This document shows positions 9,721 through 19,349 of a stretch of 62,000 nucleotides of DNA, one piece after another. The DNA is from Mesostigma viride. Taxonomy: Eukaryota > Streptophyta > Mesostigmatophyceae > Mesostigmatales > Mesostigmataceae. The notes beneath the pieces were generated by a model. That model was not told the origin of the DNA, searched no databases, and saw nothing but the letters and a program-made list of their open reading frames with translations. The stretch is taken from NCBI GenBank assembly GCA_009746045.1, contig RPFO01000138.1, positions 1 to 62,000 on the forward strand, in the 5' to 3' direction. Every line of letters starts with the position of its first letter. The first letter of the stretch is position 1. A program made the position numbers and the translations under genes.

Positions 9721-11174
9721 AGCGTAAGCCCAACGGGAGCAAGCACCTAAGACTTAAGTTCGTGTGCAAGCACAAGCAAGCAGCAGATGGCTCTGTCATT
9801 TTCCATGCTAGGCCTTGTGTGACTGAGTTTAAGGGATCCACTGATTTGACAGAGGCAGATCTGTATACACCTGGCATTCAGCAAACTTCTCTTAAAATTT
9901 TGCTGTCTGTTTTTCTAGGGCACATCAATCAAGGTGATGATTATGTGTGCAAAGCCACTGACATTAAACGTGCATTTCTGAAAGGCTCACCTGAAATAGC
10001 TGAGCAAGTTTGGCATGGGAAGGTGTATGTGGTCAACACACCTCAGGTGTGGTCTAAGGATATCCCACAACCATTTCTGAAAGCCAACATAGGAGTGGAA
10101 GGTCTGCAATCTGCTCCTAGAATTTTCAGAATGTCAGCTCAAGCTGTGTTTGAGAAGCTAGGTGCTCGGTATGATGACATAGACCCTTGCTTCTTTGTTG
10201 TCCCTCACCCTCATGGCATGATCATGTTTGTGTGGCATGGGGATGATCAGCTTATTGCTGGGCCTAGGCAGGCTGTGGATGATTTTATTGCCAACGTGTC
10301 TAAGTCTTTTGAGATTGGCAAGCAGCTAGAGCTGGGCACCATTGCTATTAAGTTCTGTGGCACAATGTTGCAGCTTCAGAAGCAAGCAGATCAGTGGGTC
10401 TGTGCAATGTACTCTCCATCAGATTACATGCACAGTTGTAAGGAAGTGCTGCAGACTAAAATCAAACCTTGTGACTGTCCCACCATTAGGGGCAAGCTGG
10501 GGTGGTTGTGTTCTACTTGTGCACCACACTTGGCAGTAGTCAGCAGGGTTGATGATGCAGTTCTTATGCAGGTAGGCCACAAGGCTATCAACAAGCTCCT
10601 GCAGGCTGGTCCACCCCTTATCTTGCATTCCCTGGAACTCTTTAAGCCCATTCACATTCAGGCTATAATGGACAGTTCCATGGAATCACGGCAGATTACT
10701 CAACTGCAGGCTAGGGAGGCTGGCTTATTTTTTGTACAAAATGCTGACCAACCCATGTCACTCATCTCATGGTATAGCAGGCTACATAGGCGTAAAGCTG
10801 TTAGTAGCAATGCTGCTGAGTGCAGGGCAGTTGTGTCAGCTGTGCTACATGCCAGGTATCTCAATCATGTCCTGGTTTGGTTACAGAAGCAAGCAGGCAG
10901 TCAGGCTGGGGTGGTGGCTCACTTGCACACCGACAGTCAATCTCTCCTCAGTTTCCTTGACAACCCTTATGCTGTGCATACTGATTTGGACTGGGTGATC
11001 CTGAAACAGGAGTGCACCTACTGGGAGTCTACCAATCATGTGCCGGACAAGGCCAACGCCGCGGATGCGTTGACCAAGGTGCCCCAGCTAGCACCTGAGC
11101 AGTACCAACTGCTCTATCACATGATGAACCCCTACGGCAAGCAGGCCAGCCTGCCCCCGCCGGTAGACACCTAG
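9437..11174 (+). CDS. Copia-like reverse transcriptase and RNase H
   Basis: This frame lies -1 to the integrase-protease ORF and overlaps it from about 9437 to 9720. RT landmarks are KATDIKRAFLKG (about 9951, catalytic Asp of motif A), a LQSAPRIFRMS segment, and VWHGDDQLIAG (about 10229). In that last motif the usual copia YVDD is HGDD, with both aspartates kept. RNase H follows: AIMDSS (about 10660), SSNAAECRAV (about 10804), LHTDSQSLL (about 10924) and NAADALTK near 11056, giving the D-E-D-D set. There is no initiator ATG near the domain start, so expression probably depends on frameshifting or splicing. No clear slippery heptamer is visible in this second overlap. The stop at 11172-11174 is followed by about 1 kb of 3' non-coding sequence before the 3' LTR. 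Confidence 0.88.
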
Positions 11175-12193
11175 TCCACCCCTCCCCAGGGAGGGTGGCT
11201 AGTCTCCCCACCCCTACTATGGGGCAACCCCTGTCAGGGGGTAGGGGTACCCAGACCCGGGCCCAGGCCACGGGGTGTCTTATCATCAGCACTAGCTCCT
11301 GGGGAGGAGCTGAACCTGTATGCCTTGTAAGCCCTGTTTTATGGTGAATAAATTGAGTCTCTTTGACTTTGTCTCTCTCATGGAATTTCGTTAGCTCATC
11401 TCTTGGGAGGTGAGCTGTCAATCCTTCACAAGTGTGTCATTGTGTCAGTCATGGTGACAGTACTTGTACATGGCATTGTTATGTGGCTGGGTCATGTTAT
11501 GGTTACCTTGTACATGTGCATGTGCATGTGCATGTAACGTGTGACAGTCTAGTCCTGTGACTGTGCCTGTTGTGTTTATGCTGCCATCTGGTCCCAGGAC
11601 CTGTGGTAGGGTGATGGGCAGTCCACCCATTCGCCATGTGCAAATCAAGTGGAGAACCAGTTCCCACTTGTCAGTTGCCTGTGCTTACCACCATGTGGCA
11701 CTCACAGGTATCTGGCTGCTCTGGCCCAGGTCAGCAGTGGCAAAACATCAGGTCCTAAGCACCTGGGGAAGACCTCTGGTTTCACTAGAGTCATCCCATT
11801 GGTTTTTGGGAAGTGGATGTTGCATGGGGTTCCATCCACAAGTGGCAATCAAGCCCCCCTTTTTCTACCATCTGCAGTGACAGATGCCAGGGAAATGACG
11901 ACAATTCGCTCCTTCAAAGATGGAAACTGGGCACTCCTTATATGCTGTGACATGTGACTTGCATGACGTCCTGTGTGACGAATGGCCGCAGTACCTCATT
12001 TATGTTTTCCCCACTATTGAGGGGGAGGAACCCCCGTAGTGCTTGGCAGGGTTAAATCAGCAGTCAGCATCAGTATAGTCCGTTTCTGGGGCCCTTCTCT
12101 AATCCAGTTGTGACTGTATGGGCTCTGGTTGCCTTGCAACGGTTGGTAGGTCAGACTTGGAGCATGTTCCAATCTGAAAGAAAACATAATGGG
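11175..12193 (+). other. 3' non-coding region of the LTR retrotransposon
   Basis: About 1 kb without a recognisable ORF. It holds an AATAAA at about 11346, a short GTGCAT repeat near 11520, and a purine-rich run ending AATGGG just before the 3' LTR (about 12176-12193) that may act as the polypurine tract. Confidence 0.6.
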
Positions 12194-12601
12194 AGTTAGC
12201 TGAGATACCTCGAGGCTGACTTGTGGCCGGAGCCACACAGGGGAACATACAGTGTGACCGGAGTTATTCTGGCGGAGACAGAATAACGGTGCCGAGCGCC
12301 GGTTGTGGCGCGACGCACACACGTGTACGCAAGTTACGTAGCTAGCAACTAGTCTAGTGGACGTTGTGCGTAGTAACGTTGCTCCAGGTCTAGAAGCCTC
12401 TAGAACCTGGACACGTGGCGGACAAGTGAGCGTAGTCCAGTTGTCCTAGGGATCTCGTGTGAGTGATGTGTCCACGACATATAATGTGTGCCCACATATG
12501 GAGTGAATAATGACAAGGAACGCCCGATCCCTGGCGTTGCTGCAGCCATCATTCTCACACTGAGTCCCCAACGTCTCCGACGTACATATATATATCTAAC
12601 T
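12194..12601 (+). repeat. 3' LTR
   Basis: This 408-bp copy of the 5' LTR differs, as far as I can read, only by one additional TA in the TATATATA stretch before CTAACT. The target duplication GAACT follows at 12602-12606. Confidence 0.92.
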
Positions 12602-12606
12602 GAACT

Positions 12607-15600
12607 GTGACGACGGGCTTCCTGAAAGTTGGGCGGAATCTCTTCGGGATACCATCAAGAAGGCTTTTGGCGACTTGGGAACATCTGAGAAGGATCGTGG
12701 GCTTAGGTGGGCCTTGTGTGGACTTGTTACGAAGGCAATGGAGGGCGTCCCGGACAGGATTGTGGAGCGCGCGTTCGGGATTGACAGGCGCTTTGTCGCA
12801 ACTGTTCGGGGTCACAGGGATGGAATGGAAGAAGGGGAGGACGACCTTTTGATGAGTGCGCCAGAGAGGAGGAGGAGGAAAGACGAGCTTCCGACGGAAG
12901 TCATTGCCCTGATACAAGCGTGCTGGAGGGATGATAACTTGACGCGGGCGTCTCCGAACATGAAGGATGTTCATTGTGAATGGACAAGAAAGGATTACAA
13001 ACATACACTAGCGTTTTCGGAGGGTGCGCGCTACTATACTGTCTCCAAGTCGAAGATTTACGAAGTGTTCATTTCCCGCCATCCGGAGTTGAAGCCACCG
13101 CGGCGGATGGACACTAGGGAGGGGGGGGGGGTGGAGGGAGAGGAGGGCGTGAGGGGGGAAATCAGGTGATTATGGAGACGGAGGAGGGGATGTCAATGCC
13201 TCGCACGAATCAGAAGAGCACAGTTCATGTGGGATACACTTCTTTTTGCAAGCATATGCCCGCATGCGTCAAGGGGCGGTGGAAAATGCGGAACTTGTGC
13301 GCATGCCAGCACCACACTACCATGCAGTCCATGGTTGGGGAGTTGGCCAAATTTCGTGCAACTTTTCATGCCAGATGCGAGTGCGGACCTGAATGCCACG
13401 CGTGCGATCATGGTAGCCAGCTCGACGTGGGGTCCTCCGTGCCCACATGTTCCATTTTCAAAGCCACTCACACGACAGAGTGGGTGAACAAGTTTACTTG
13501 TGAGGTGGAGGGGATGAGGGAGGGGGAGGTTCGAGGTCGTCTGTGGGGTCGTCGCGGCCGCAGGTTCAGCCTTTTCAGGGCGAACTTGAGGATCTGCCCA
13601 TGCATGGGAGGGTGCTGGACGACGAGGAAGGGGTGCCCGATCATGACCTGGGCGAGGAGTTGGGGGTTTGCTCGATCCGGCGTAAGGCTTGTGTGTTGGG
13701 CACTTGCATGCCGGGCTCCCAAGTGTGGAATTCGGAACTTCATGTTATGCGAACGGGAGGAGGCTTCCAACCACCTGATTTCATGGACCAGATACGAGAT
13801 GCAGGATGTGCCGCCGGGTGCGGTTCTTGGGCCAGAGGTAATTTTTAGTGGAGTGGTTGCGCCCCAAGGCGTTTCTTTTGCAATGTTTCCTGAGGTTCTT
13901 GGGCCAGAGGTCAATTTTTAGTGGAGTGGTTGCGCCCCAAGGCGTTTCTTAACCCCTAAATGGTCTTGCTGCCGATTTTCCGCCAAAAATCGAGTTCCAG
14001 CCGATGCATCGGCCCCTTCTCGGGGACCAGATGCCGCGAAATCTATTGAGAATTAGGAAACGTTTAGCTGAGAAGATCGAAAGTTTATAAGTTTCTTCAC
14101 AGCATGGTATATGGGTTTGCATACTTCTGACAAAGTTATAGAGGTGTTCTGGCCGGTCAAAGTACAAGGGGTCAGGGTACTTTTTCACGTGCATCGTGCA
14201 TTCCGGAAAACAACGACCTGGCCATGGCGGCTTGCGCCCACGCATGGCATTTACGTTTTCGTTCGAATTTTCTGACCAAACTTAGGATATTGATTTTATA
14301 CGTCCTAAAGATCATACAGGCCAATTTTTGGTTCGCGGGAATGCCATTTGATAGGTGTCGGCAGCGTTCTTGCTGGAAAAAACTGCGATCAGGCCGGACG
14401 ATAGAAACGTTGACAGCAATACCTTTCCGGCGTATTTTAAAGGATATATCGGTTTCTTTGTACTTTTTATGATACATAGTAGTCGTAAACGTGCAAGGGT
14501 GGCCAGAAATCGCCGAATCCAGCGACCATGCTGCACAACTTTGGTGTGCCGAAATGCGCCATTTTGCGGCCACCGCCTGGGCCAAGGTAACGCCATCCAT
14601 GCCTGGTAAAGCTTAAGCATCGTTTTCCTATCGATGTTTGACGTTTATATGTACGTTCTAGCTTGTGTAGCACATTCTTTTTGCATTATTCGTGCTCTTT
14701 CTTGACCCTGGCCTGGCCCCTTTCTAAAACACCCTCCTTAGATGCTTCCCTCAGTCAGTTGACCTGCCACAGGGTGATGGTGATAAGTTTTAGAGGCTGT
14801 ATGGGTTTGAATACCTCCATATATGTTTGTTATACATTTCCCATACACATATTGCATGAGTGTGAGGCAGTTGGCTGGTCTCTGTGGCATCATCAAGCAC
14901 GTAACTGGTGAGTAAAAGCTTCCCATTGACAGCATGTGCCACCAGGTGTGCTGGCCATCACCTGGCAAGCTATAGCAGCTTAGGCCTAGTTTATCCTTGC
15001 TAGGTCAGGCTGAAATAGGCTCAACATCACTAGTTTGTTGGTGGCTGCCTCCTAGAATGCATGCCTTGCGTAGGGTATCCGTACCACGTTACCTACGTGC
15101 ATGGACAAGGTAGCACCTGCACATAGGTGCCATGTAAGGGCAGTGTGATGATGCAGTTATGTTTCCCCATCATTGTGGAAGGGAAATGTATTGTTTGGCA
15201 TGGTTGGTGGCCATATTAGTAGGTAGTATGCCCACCCCTACCCCCTTGGTTGCTTTTTACCAACGGTACCCCTAAGGGCTGTACTGGGTGTAACTGCTGG
15301 TATACTCACCCAAATGATGACCCCAATGGCTCAAACTGTTCAGCAACTAATTGTTTATCATCCCTGAAGTGGTAGGTGCCTAGCTCTTATAACATAATTC
15401 AAAATGCACATTCTACCAAAAATGAAAACGCGCGTCTTGACCCCCCTGACTTTGACGGCAGTTATATATGGCCTACCCTGCATATATGTGAGGTTGTGAT
15501 ATACCAACCCGAAGGGCAACTCATGGACATGCTTGGCCCCCAAGGACAGCCATTGGATATGGGTAGGTTGGATGGCATCTGGTTTGCAAAATTGTGAAGA

Positions 15601-17454
15601 TCCAGCCGATTTATCGGCAGGATCTCAGACCATTTAGGGGTTAAGCAATGTTTCCTGAGGTTCTTGGGCCAGAGGTAATTTTTAGTGGAGTGGTTGCGCC
15701 CCAAGGCGTTTCTTTTTCAATTTTTCCTGAGGTCCTGTCTTTTTTCTTCCTACAGGTCATTGGTGGGTCGAAGTTGATGTCTTTTCTGTATGTGCACATT
15801 GCGCATATGCAGGACGACTGTGACGAGATCGCAAAGGCTGGTGGGCAGCGATTGACGCAAGTCGACGTCAAGTCCACACCAACGGAGCTAAAGGAGGCGA
15901 TTGTGGACAAGTGGCCGGACTTCATCCAGCATTGCTTCAACGCGTGGTGGCAAGCGGACGCCTCCAAGGAATGTCTCTCAAGGATGCGGGTGGGGGACCT
16001 TGTATGCCACACAGATTACGCCGAGAACTACCAGTCTTACACCTATCACAATCTCCAAGCACAGTATTGGCATCCAGTCACATTCGTCCTTATGCCCTGG
16101 ATCGTGCGCTACTTGGATCCAGCGTCGGGAAAGGTCGTGAGAAGGGAGTTTCACTTCATCGGACAGGGCGGAATGAAAAGGGACGGGCGGGCCCTCCGTT
16201 TTGCTATCCTCAAAATCCTGGCGACACTACGGTCAGAAGGGGTAGAGGTGAAGCGCTTCATTGGGTGGTCGGACAATTGCTCCATGCAGTTCAAGTCAAG
16301 GAATGTGATCGCGGAAATGGCCCGGCTGCTGACGGAGGATCCGCACCTGGAGTCATTTGAGTGGAATTACTTTGGGGAGCAGCACGGAAAGGGGGAGGTG
16401 GATGGAGCTGGTGGGACTGTGAAGTGCATGTTGAGGAGGTGGCACATCAGGGAAGAGAACCAGGACAAACAGACGGCCGCCCAGTTGGTGGAGAATCTGG
16501 CGTCGGGGGCGGTGGGCGGGACCACAACGACCAGGCGTAACTTCTTCGAGTTCCCCGAGGTAATTAAGTGTACAGTCCTCGTTCAGGGAATAGTTACGCC
16601 GGCCGTCGTTTCTAGGGCGTTCTTGGAGTCCTGGCGATCAGGAGTGCTTAATAAAACACAACTAGCTCGATGGTCTCGTAACTTCAACTTTCCCTTGTGC
16701 AAATCTTGTCTTCGACGCGCAGGTGCTTCCTTACAGCCCAGGGCGCGGCGAAATCAAAGGAGTGAAGAAGGCGCACTGGTGGCGCATGGACAAGTCGAAT
16801 GTGACGCGCTTAATGCTGCGCCAGTATTCCTGCTATTGTGGCGGTGCGTGCGCCGAGGAAAGGTGGTGGGATTGTCGAAAGGAGTGGACCGACATGGACG
16901 GCTGGAATGTGGGAGGTGCTCGGATGAAGCTCCACAAACTGGGGGAGCCAGTGCAAAGGAACCCAAACGGACAAGGGGGGCACGCAGGGACGCGACTGAA
17001 CAGACTACAGGCAGAGAGGACGATGATGGGAAGGAGACTGAAGCTGCGAGACATTTTTGCCGTCGAGTCCTACTCTGGTGATGGGTCCCACGATCCAGAT
17101 CATCCATATTGGCTAGCGGAAGTCTTGCAGGAGCCTTATCAGGTGGCCGCTACTTTCGTGAGGCGAGTGGCCGACAGAAACGGCAAGGTCGATAGGGAGT
17201 TGTTCCGTAAGGGACAATGGGTGGTGGGGGTGCGCTACTGGGACAGATTTCCGGGTATGGCGACGATGTTCAAAATGGACGCCGATGCCCAACCTGAACA
17301 GCCAAACTTGGTCAATTGCTACCTGTGCATGGACGCGGGGTTCGAACACACCATTGTTGTCAACCCAGCTAACAATCGCCAGGCCATCTTGACCATTCCG
17401 ACAGACGTCGAGAAACGGCTCACGAACTTGGCCAAGAAGAGACCTGTTCAGTAG
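12607..17454 (+). CDS. Multi-exon transposase-like gene (family not identified), disrupted
   Basis: Coding segments on the plus strand are separated by intron-like sequence. Segment 1 (about 12612-13169) contains AFGIDRRFVATVRGHRDG and a basic region. Segment 2 (from about 13170) has a Cys/His cluster (CKHMPAC...CACQHH...CECGPECHACDH), probably zinc-binding. Segment 3 (about 15757-16559) carries a DDE/RNase H-like pattern: HTDYAENYQSYTYHN, GWSDNCSMQFKSRN, and FGEQHGKGEVDGAGG with a Lys-rich helix after it. Segment 4 (16723-17454, stop 17452-17454) has an SCYCGGAC cysteine motif. The intron 16560-16722 is supported by GAG|GTAATT and GCGCAG|GTG, and it joins FFEFPE to VLPYSPGRG in phase. The frame of the part between 13500 and 13840 is ambiguous. 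The conserved acidic and His-Gly-Lys-Gly motifs suggest a transposase or a domesticated relative. The LTR insertion upstream and the piggyBac-like insertion in an intron make this copy probably non-functional. Confidence 0.6.
13830..13952 (+). repeat. Intronic minisatellite, about 80-bp units, left of the piggyBac-like insertion
   Basis: Two units, GTTCTTGGGCCAGAGGT then AATTTTTAGTGGAGTGG and GCGCCCCAAGGCGTTTCTT, are followed after the insertion by a third at 15645-15725 that also repeats AATGTTTCCTGAGGTTCTTG. The first GAG|GTAATTTTTAG is a plausible splice donor, and the third unit leads into TTTTTTCTTCCTACAG, a good acceptor at about 15756. Confidence 0.7.
13953..15640. mobile_element. Non-autonomous piggyBac-like element flanked by TTAA
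   Basis: This 1688-bp element has 14-bp perfect terminal inverted repeats (CCCCTAAATGGTCT at the left, its complement at 15627-15640), bordered on both sides by TTAA (13949-13952, 15641-15644). Subterminal palindromic boxes CAGCCGATGCATCGGC near 14000 and CAGCCGATTTATCGGC near 15603 are a further paired feature. TTAA duplication and C-rich TIR starts are hallmarks of piggyBac. I see no transposase ORF inside; the internal frames of up to about 140 codons match nothing I know. It inserted into the intronic minisatellite of the surrounding gene. Confidence 0.82.
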
Positions 17455-18109
17455 GCCAGCTCGCCCGGGCTTGGTTGGACGAGGTGGACAGCCTTGAGAG
17501 CACGTGCTTCGTTGTGAGCACTTGCCTTTCAGCCGTGATTTGCAAACGAGTTCCTTGTCCTGAATTGTAAAGCTCGATTCATGCTCTTTTAAGGAAGTGT
17601 ATAATATTATCCAGATCATGTATATATTTAGATCTAGACCTGAGTTCAAATAACATTTCTTAGAGGGCTGAGATGCGCGAGGTCCAGCATACATGTATAT
17701 ATCCATGGAGACATGTTACAAACTCAAATGTTTCATTGTACGTACCACTAGCTCGTCGACGGGGGTATCCCATGTAATGTATGATTTATGAATTAATTAA
17801 TCGCTTAATTGTACAATTTAAATGGATCATGAACTTGTCAAGTGGCCTAATTTGGTTTATTTGGTTCATCATTTATTGATCTCAATCATTCTTAATTGAA
17901 TCTCGAGCAATAGCAATCGTGAAGCAGATCCTAATCATGTGATTCGCATAACATTTGAGAATAGGCAACAAGTGCTACTTTGAGGAATGCGGGGTTGGTC
18001 AGGTTATTATAGAGCTAGAGCTACAAACGGCACATATATTGCAAACTTTGCGCTCCAGGCATGGAATTTCAAAAGTACCAAAATTGGAGCAGTAGATGTT
18101 GGGGACGCC
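17455..18109. other. Non-coding stretch, mostly AT-rich
   Basis: This lies downstream of the transposase-like gene. I see no ORF with family resemblance, no repeat structure beyond short AATTAATTAA words near 17790, and no RNA gene. Confidence 0.5.
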
Positions 18110-18670
18110 CTGGTGAGATCGAGAGCTGGTCGCCCACCGCCTTCCCCGCGCGCGGGGTAAGGCAGGGGCGCCCCTGCTCCTTCTCACCTTTAAGACCCGG
18201 CGGACAACATTTCTTTTCTCAGACGCCGCCGAAGCGGCTCGAGAAGACTCACTTCACCCTCGACGACGACTTGACCCTGGAGCAGCAACAACGGCGACGG
18301 GAGCTATGGCGGACCTACCTCCAGCTCCGGCAGACCAAGGCGGGGCAGCCGGTGTACTGGAAGGGGGCGGCCATCTACGTCGGCCACAAGCCCTGGCATG
18401 CGACCCCCGCGGCCCCAGCGACTGGCAGACGCCCCAGCTTAGGGGAATACAGCAGTAGTAGTGTAGAATACATAGACCGTGGCCATGTACATGTACGCCT
18501 CCTACAGGCACTATACCATGCAGCTGATTCACGAGCATTATTTAGCCATGTACATGTGTGCCTATGCTGTGCCACACTCTAGATGATGCCTAGCTTTATC
18601 TCAGTAGTTGATGTGCCCATGCAGAGAGCTGCTCTCTGCTGAGATGCCACGCTCTAGCTTTTGTATTCTG
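18110..18670 (+). mobile_element. 5'-truncated LINE ORF1 fragment plus 3' UTR
   Basis: This begins abruptly at CTGGTGAGATCGAG, inside ORF1, and matches the ends of the copies at 21.4-22.9 kb and 25.5-28.2 kb. The coding part is frameshifted relative to those copies (deletions in the GGCAGGG and CCCGGCGG stretches), so no full ORF1 C-terminus is encoded. The 3' UTR (GGGGAATACAGCAGTAG... onward) continues to about 18670, without the terminal motif seen in other copies. 5' truncation is typical of LINE insertion. Confidence 0.8.
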
Positions 18671-18683
18671 ATTTGGCACGCCG

Positions 18684-18773
18684 CACTCAAAGGTGAAAAC
18701 CATTTGCGTTCAGTGGCCGGTCCGCGGACAACGCGGAAAAACGCGATCTGCAAATGAATCCAGGCCGGAATCG
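18684..18773 (-). repeat. Partial tRNA-like SINE copy
   Basis: On the minus strand this matches the 3' body of the SINE family at 23.6 and 24.0 kb (GATCGCGTTTTTCCGCG, GAACGCAAATGG). The tRNA-like head is cut at CCGGAATCGATTTTG, and the adjoining sequence is a different short repeat (18774-18836). Confidence 0.75.
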
Positions 18774-18836
18774 ATTTTGTATCAAGGAGACAACCAGCGC
18801 AGGCCAGAAATCGGGATCTCGAATCCGGACCATGGT
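18774..18836 (+). repeat. Short interspersed repeat
   Basis: The block ATCAAGGAGACAACCAGCGC then AGGCCAGAAATCGGGATC ... ATCCGGACCATGGTA recurs with small changes at 41045-41098 and at 53251-53295. No coding potential or structure explains it. Confidence 0.65.
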
Positions 18837-19349
18837 AGCTCGAGCCTGCCGTTATCTTGTCCGCGTGTTCGAGTCGTTCAGGATGATGAAGATGAATGGT
18901 GATGGAAATGTGTATCCTTGTGCATTGAAATTATGGCTGGCTTACGTGTAGAGCGTCGACTAGATGACCTAGACGGTGGGGCCGGAAACAGCATGCTTGA
19001 TCAGGGCGTGTGTTTCGAGCCTAACTGGCCGGGAGTGTCTAGTGGTGAGCACCATTGCTGCGATCGCTCTCCCACCATTTACGAGGAAATACCCGCAAAT
19101 GGAAAACCACTGAAAAGGTCTAGCTAGTCAGTCATCACGTTAGCCATGCCATGATTCCAAACGTCCAAGAACTGCACACAGTGCAAAGGCAAAAAGCCGC
19201 GGAGGACAGCACTTTCAAATGTGCGGCGGGAACCAAAAGCCTGCGTATGCCAGATAACATCGTGTTGCTGCAGCGACGCGACGATGTACGGACAACGAAT
19301 CCTGTGCCAAGCTCGGAACGGCCGCAAAGGAGATCTGGCATCACAGGGT
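18837..19349. other. Stretch without a supported gene
   Basis: This lies 3' of the Penelope-like RT on the minus strand. A minus frame at 19124-19327 (67 codons) could be a decayed continuation of that element, but it contains no motif I can name. In particular I see no GIY-YIG endonuclease signature. Confidence 0.45.

Larger units (their letters stand above)
4105..12601 (+). mobile_element. Complete LTR retrotransposon with order GAG-IN-PR-RT-RH
   Basis: An 8.5-kb element is bounded by two LTRs (4105-4510 and 12194-12601) that look identical except for one extra TA in a TATA run. The flanking GAACT pentamer (4100-4104 and 12602-12606) is a 5-bp target duplication. The LTRs begin AGTTAG and end CTAACT, a 6-bp inverted repeat, instead of the usual TG...CA. 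A TGG-initial primer-binding-like site follows the 5' LTR, and a purine-rich run ending GGG precedes the 3' LTR. Gag, integrase, retropepsin, reverse transcriptase and RNase H are all visible on the plus strand in three frames. RT and RH look copia-like, but the protease follows the integrase. Near-identical LTRs imply a recent insertion, although gag carries in-frame stops. Confidence 0.93.

Noticed and set aside
12607-17454. Assignment to the Kyakuja-Dileera-Zisupton or Mutator transposase superfamilies
   Set aside because: The DDE-like spacing and the HGKG...DG.GG motif do not match signatures I can recall for either with confidence, so the family is left open.
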